Source: an uncultured Clostridium sp.
GTDB lineage: Bacteria > Bacillota > Clostridia > TANB77 > CAG-508
NCBI GenBank assembly: GCA_900555085.1
Contig: USJU01000022.1
Span: 1 to 16,467 of the forward strand
DNA: 16,467 bases
Direction of reading: 5' to 3'
Positions 14,968 to 16,467 of this stretch are shown here, piece after piece. Position 1 is the first letter of the stretch. The number at the start of each line of letters is the position of its first letter. Under the pieces are notes generated by a model. That model was not told the DNA's origin. It made no database searches and saw nothing but the letters and a program-made list of their open reading frames with translations. The translations under genes and the position numbers were made by a program.

Positions 14968-15933
14968 ATGGCAAAGGAAAAATTTGAAAGAACTAAACCC
15001 CACGTTAACATTGGTACTATAGGACATGTTGACCACGGTAAAACAACAACAACAGCTGCTATTACAAAATATTTATCATTATTAGGAAAAGCTCAATACG
15101 AAGCTTACGATCAAATTGACGGTGCTCCAGAAGAAAAAGCAAGAGGAATCACAATCAACACAGCACACGTTGAATATGAAACAGAAAATAGACACTATGC
15201 ACACGTTGACTGCCCAGGACATGCTGACTACGTTAAAAACATGATTACTGGTGCTGCTCAAATGGACGGAGCTATCTTAGTAGTTTCTGCTGCAGATGGT
15301 CCTATGCCTCAAACAAGAGAGCACATCCTACTTGCTAGACAAGTTGGTGTTAAATATATAGTTGTATATTTAAACAAATGTGATATGGTAGACGATCCAG
15401 AATTATTAGAATTAGTTGAAATGGAAGTTAGAGACTTATTATCAGAATATGGTTTCCCAGGAGACGAAATTCCAATTATAAAAGGTTCTTCATTAAAAGT
15501 ATTAGAAAGTACATCTACAAATCCAGATGACGAAGTATATGCTCCAATGAAAGAATTAATGGCTGCTGTTGATAGTTATATACCAACACCAGAAAGACCA
15601 GTAGATCAACCATTCTTAATGCCTATCGAAGACGTATTCACTATCACAGGTAGAGGTACAGTTGTTACAGGTAGAGTAGAAAGAGGAGTTGTAAAAGTTC
15701 AAGACGAAGTTGAAATCGTTGGACTTTCAACAGAAAAAAGAAAAACAGTTGTTACTGGTGTAGAAATGTTCAGAAAATTATTAGACCAAGCAGAAGCTGG
15801 AGACAACATTGGTGTTCTATTAAGAGGAATTGAAAGAAAAGACGTTGAAAGAGGTCAAGTTCTTGCTAAACCAGGAACAATACATCCACATACAAAATTC
15901 ACATCACAAGTATATGTATTAACAAAAGAAGAA
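14968..15933 (+). CDS. tuf: Elongation factor Tu, residues 1-322 only, joined in frame to Mfd sequence
   Basis: GTPase that delivers aminoacyl-tRNA to the ribosome. The start is clear: ATG 14968 with AAGGAGG (14953-14959) upstream. The G domain is complete, with GHVDHGKT (19-26), RGITINTAHVEYE, DCPGHAD (81-87) and NKCD (136-139). Domain 2 is complete (PFLMPIEDVFTITGRGTVVTGRVE is recognisable) and domain 3 begins. After YVLTKEE (ending at 15933) the expected GGRHTPFF... is missing and the frame continues as unrelated Mfd sequence. About 75 residues of domain 3, needed for aminoacyl-tRNA and EF-Ts contacts, are therefore lost. If the join were real this copy could hardly work as EF-Tu; a second tuf gene would be required. 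An assembly join is more likely. The EF-Tu identification itself is certain. Confidence 0.95.
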
Positions 15934-16467
15934 ATAAGAGCCGGAATTGATAAAATAAAAAAAGACTTAAAGAAAAATTCTGAAGCACTTAGAAAACAAT
16001 TTAAAACAGAAGAAGCGCATAGACTTGAAGTTATAATAAAAGAATTTATAGATAATGAAGAAATAAATGAAAATGGAATGTCATTTGATAGTTATGTAAA
16101 CTATTTCTATGATGGAATGGTAAGCTTTATTGACTATTTAAAAGATGCGGCGTTCTTTATAGACGAGCCAAAAAGAGTTGATGAGCAGATGAAAGCTGTT
16201 GAGACGGAATTTAGAGACAGCATGAGCAATCGTTTAGAAAAAGGTTACGTTTTGCCGGGACAGACTGACATTGTGTGGAGTAGAAAAACAATCGAAAGTA
16301 AGCTAGACTCAGTAAAGAAAGTGCTATTTACTTCATTGGATCAGACTGTAAAGAATTTTACAGTAGATGAAATTGCATCTGTAGAAGCAAAAACAATAAG
16401 CCCTTATAATAACAAATTTGAAATGCTAGTTGAGGATTTAAAAAAATATAAAAAACAAAAATATCAA
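15934..16467 (+). CDS. mfd: Internal fragment of transcription-repair coupling factor Mfd, open to the window end
   Basis: This is the continuation of the tuf frame: 178 codons with no stop to the last base. The sequence resembles the region of Firmicutes Mfd after the UvrB-like domain: IRAGIDKIKKDLKK, YVNYFYDGMVSFIDYL, FIDEPKRVDEQ, EFRDSMSNRLEKGYVLPGQ, then SPYNNKFEMLVEDLKKYKKQ. In Mfd this lies before the RNA polymerase-interacting domain and the translocase motor, neither of which is reached. There is no start codon with a ribosome binding site near 15934, and the true N-terminal ~270 residues of Mfd are absent, so this is not a separate gene as it stands. Base usage shifts to more G-ending codons (GCG, GAG, TTG, CCG) from about 16140. 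The family call rests on remembered similarity and should be checked by search. Confidence 0.8.
   Translation, partial: MRAGIDKIKKDLKKNSEALRKQFKTEEAHRLEVIIKEFIDNEEINENGMSFDSYVNYFYDGMVSFIDYLKDAAFFIDEPKRVDEQMKAVETEFRDSMSNRLEKGYVLPGQTDIVWSRKTIESKLDSVKKVLFTSLDQTVKNFTVDEIASVEAKTISPYNNKFEMLVEDLKKYKKQKYQ

Overview
The window is AT-rich DNA with the look of a Firmicutes/Clostridia chromosome. Purine-rich ribosome binding sites (AGGAGG type) precede the genes, TTG and GTG starts are common, and promoters are sigma-A-like with 17-nt spacers. A meso-DAP-type MurE and a folate-dependent TrmFO also fit. All genes are on the + strand. Both ends are cut inside a gene, so this is an internal window or a fragment of a draft or metagenomic contig.

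Region 1 (1-5314): the C-terminal part of a CaCA-type cation exchanger ends at a clear intrinsic terminator (430-476). A promoter (488-516) then starts a compact cell-wall/division operon, murE-mraY-ftsW-murG. It makes UDP-MurNAc-tripeptide, lipid I and lipid II, plus the septal SEDS polymerase. murF and murD, often interleaved in this cluster, are absent. ftsW carries two single-base disruptions, one near each end; undoing both restores a normal 383-residue protein.

Region 2 (5424-10994): a promoter precedes a large SNF2-family helicase without the N-terminal SWIM zinc finger, followed 8 nt later by trmFO (tRNA m5U54 methylation). A strong extended -10 promoter overlapping the trmFO stop codon drives an unrecognised Lys/Glu/Asn-rich coiled-coil protein.

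Region 3 (11017-14832): a near-consensus promoter and a hairpin at the predicted transcript 5' end lead into the str operon, rpsL-rpsG-fusA. The spacers on either side of rpsG hold two copies of a long hairpin. Their ~80-nt cores match at 68 of 80 aligned positions by hand count, with a compensatory base-pair change, and they are enclosed by outer stems of unrelated sequence. The 360-nt rpsL-rpsG spacer holds four more potential hairpins. This is the most interesting candidate for an undescribed RNA element. A 62-codon gene follows fusA.

Region 4 (14833-16467): after a GC-rich hairpin, tuf begins normally, but after 322 codons the same open frame continues as part of Mfd (transcription-repair coupling factor) to the window end. 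This is either an assembly chimera or a real rearrangement that destroys EF-Tu domain 3. Together with the ftsW disruptions it is a reason to question assembly quality as well as biology.
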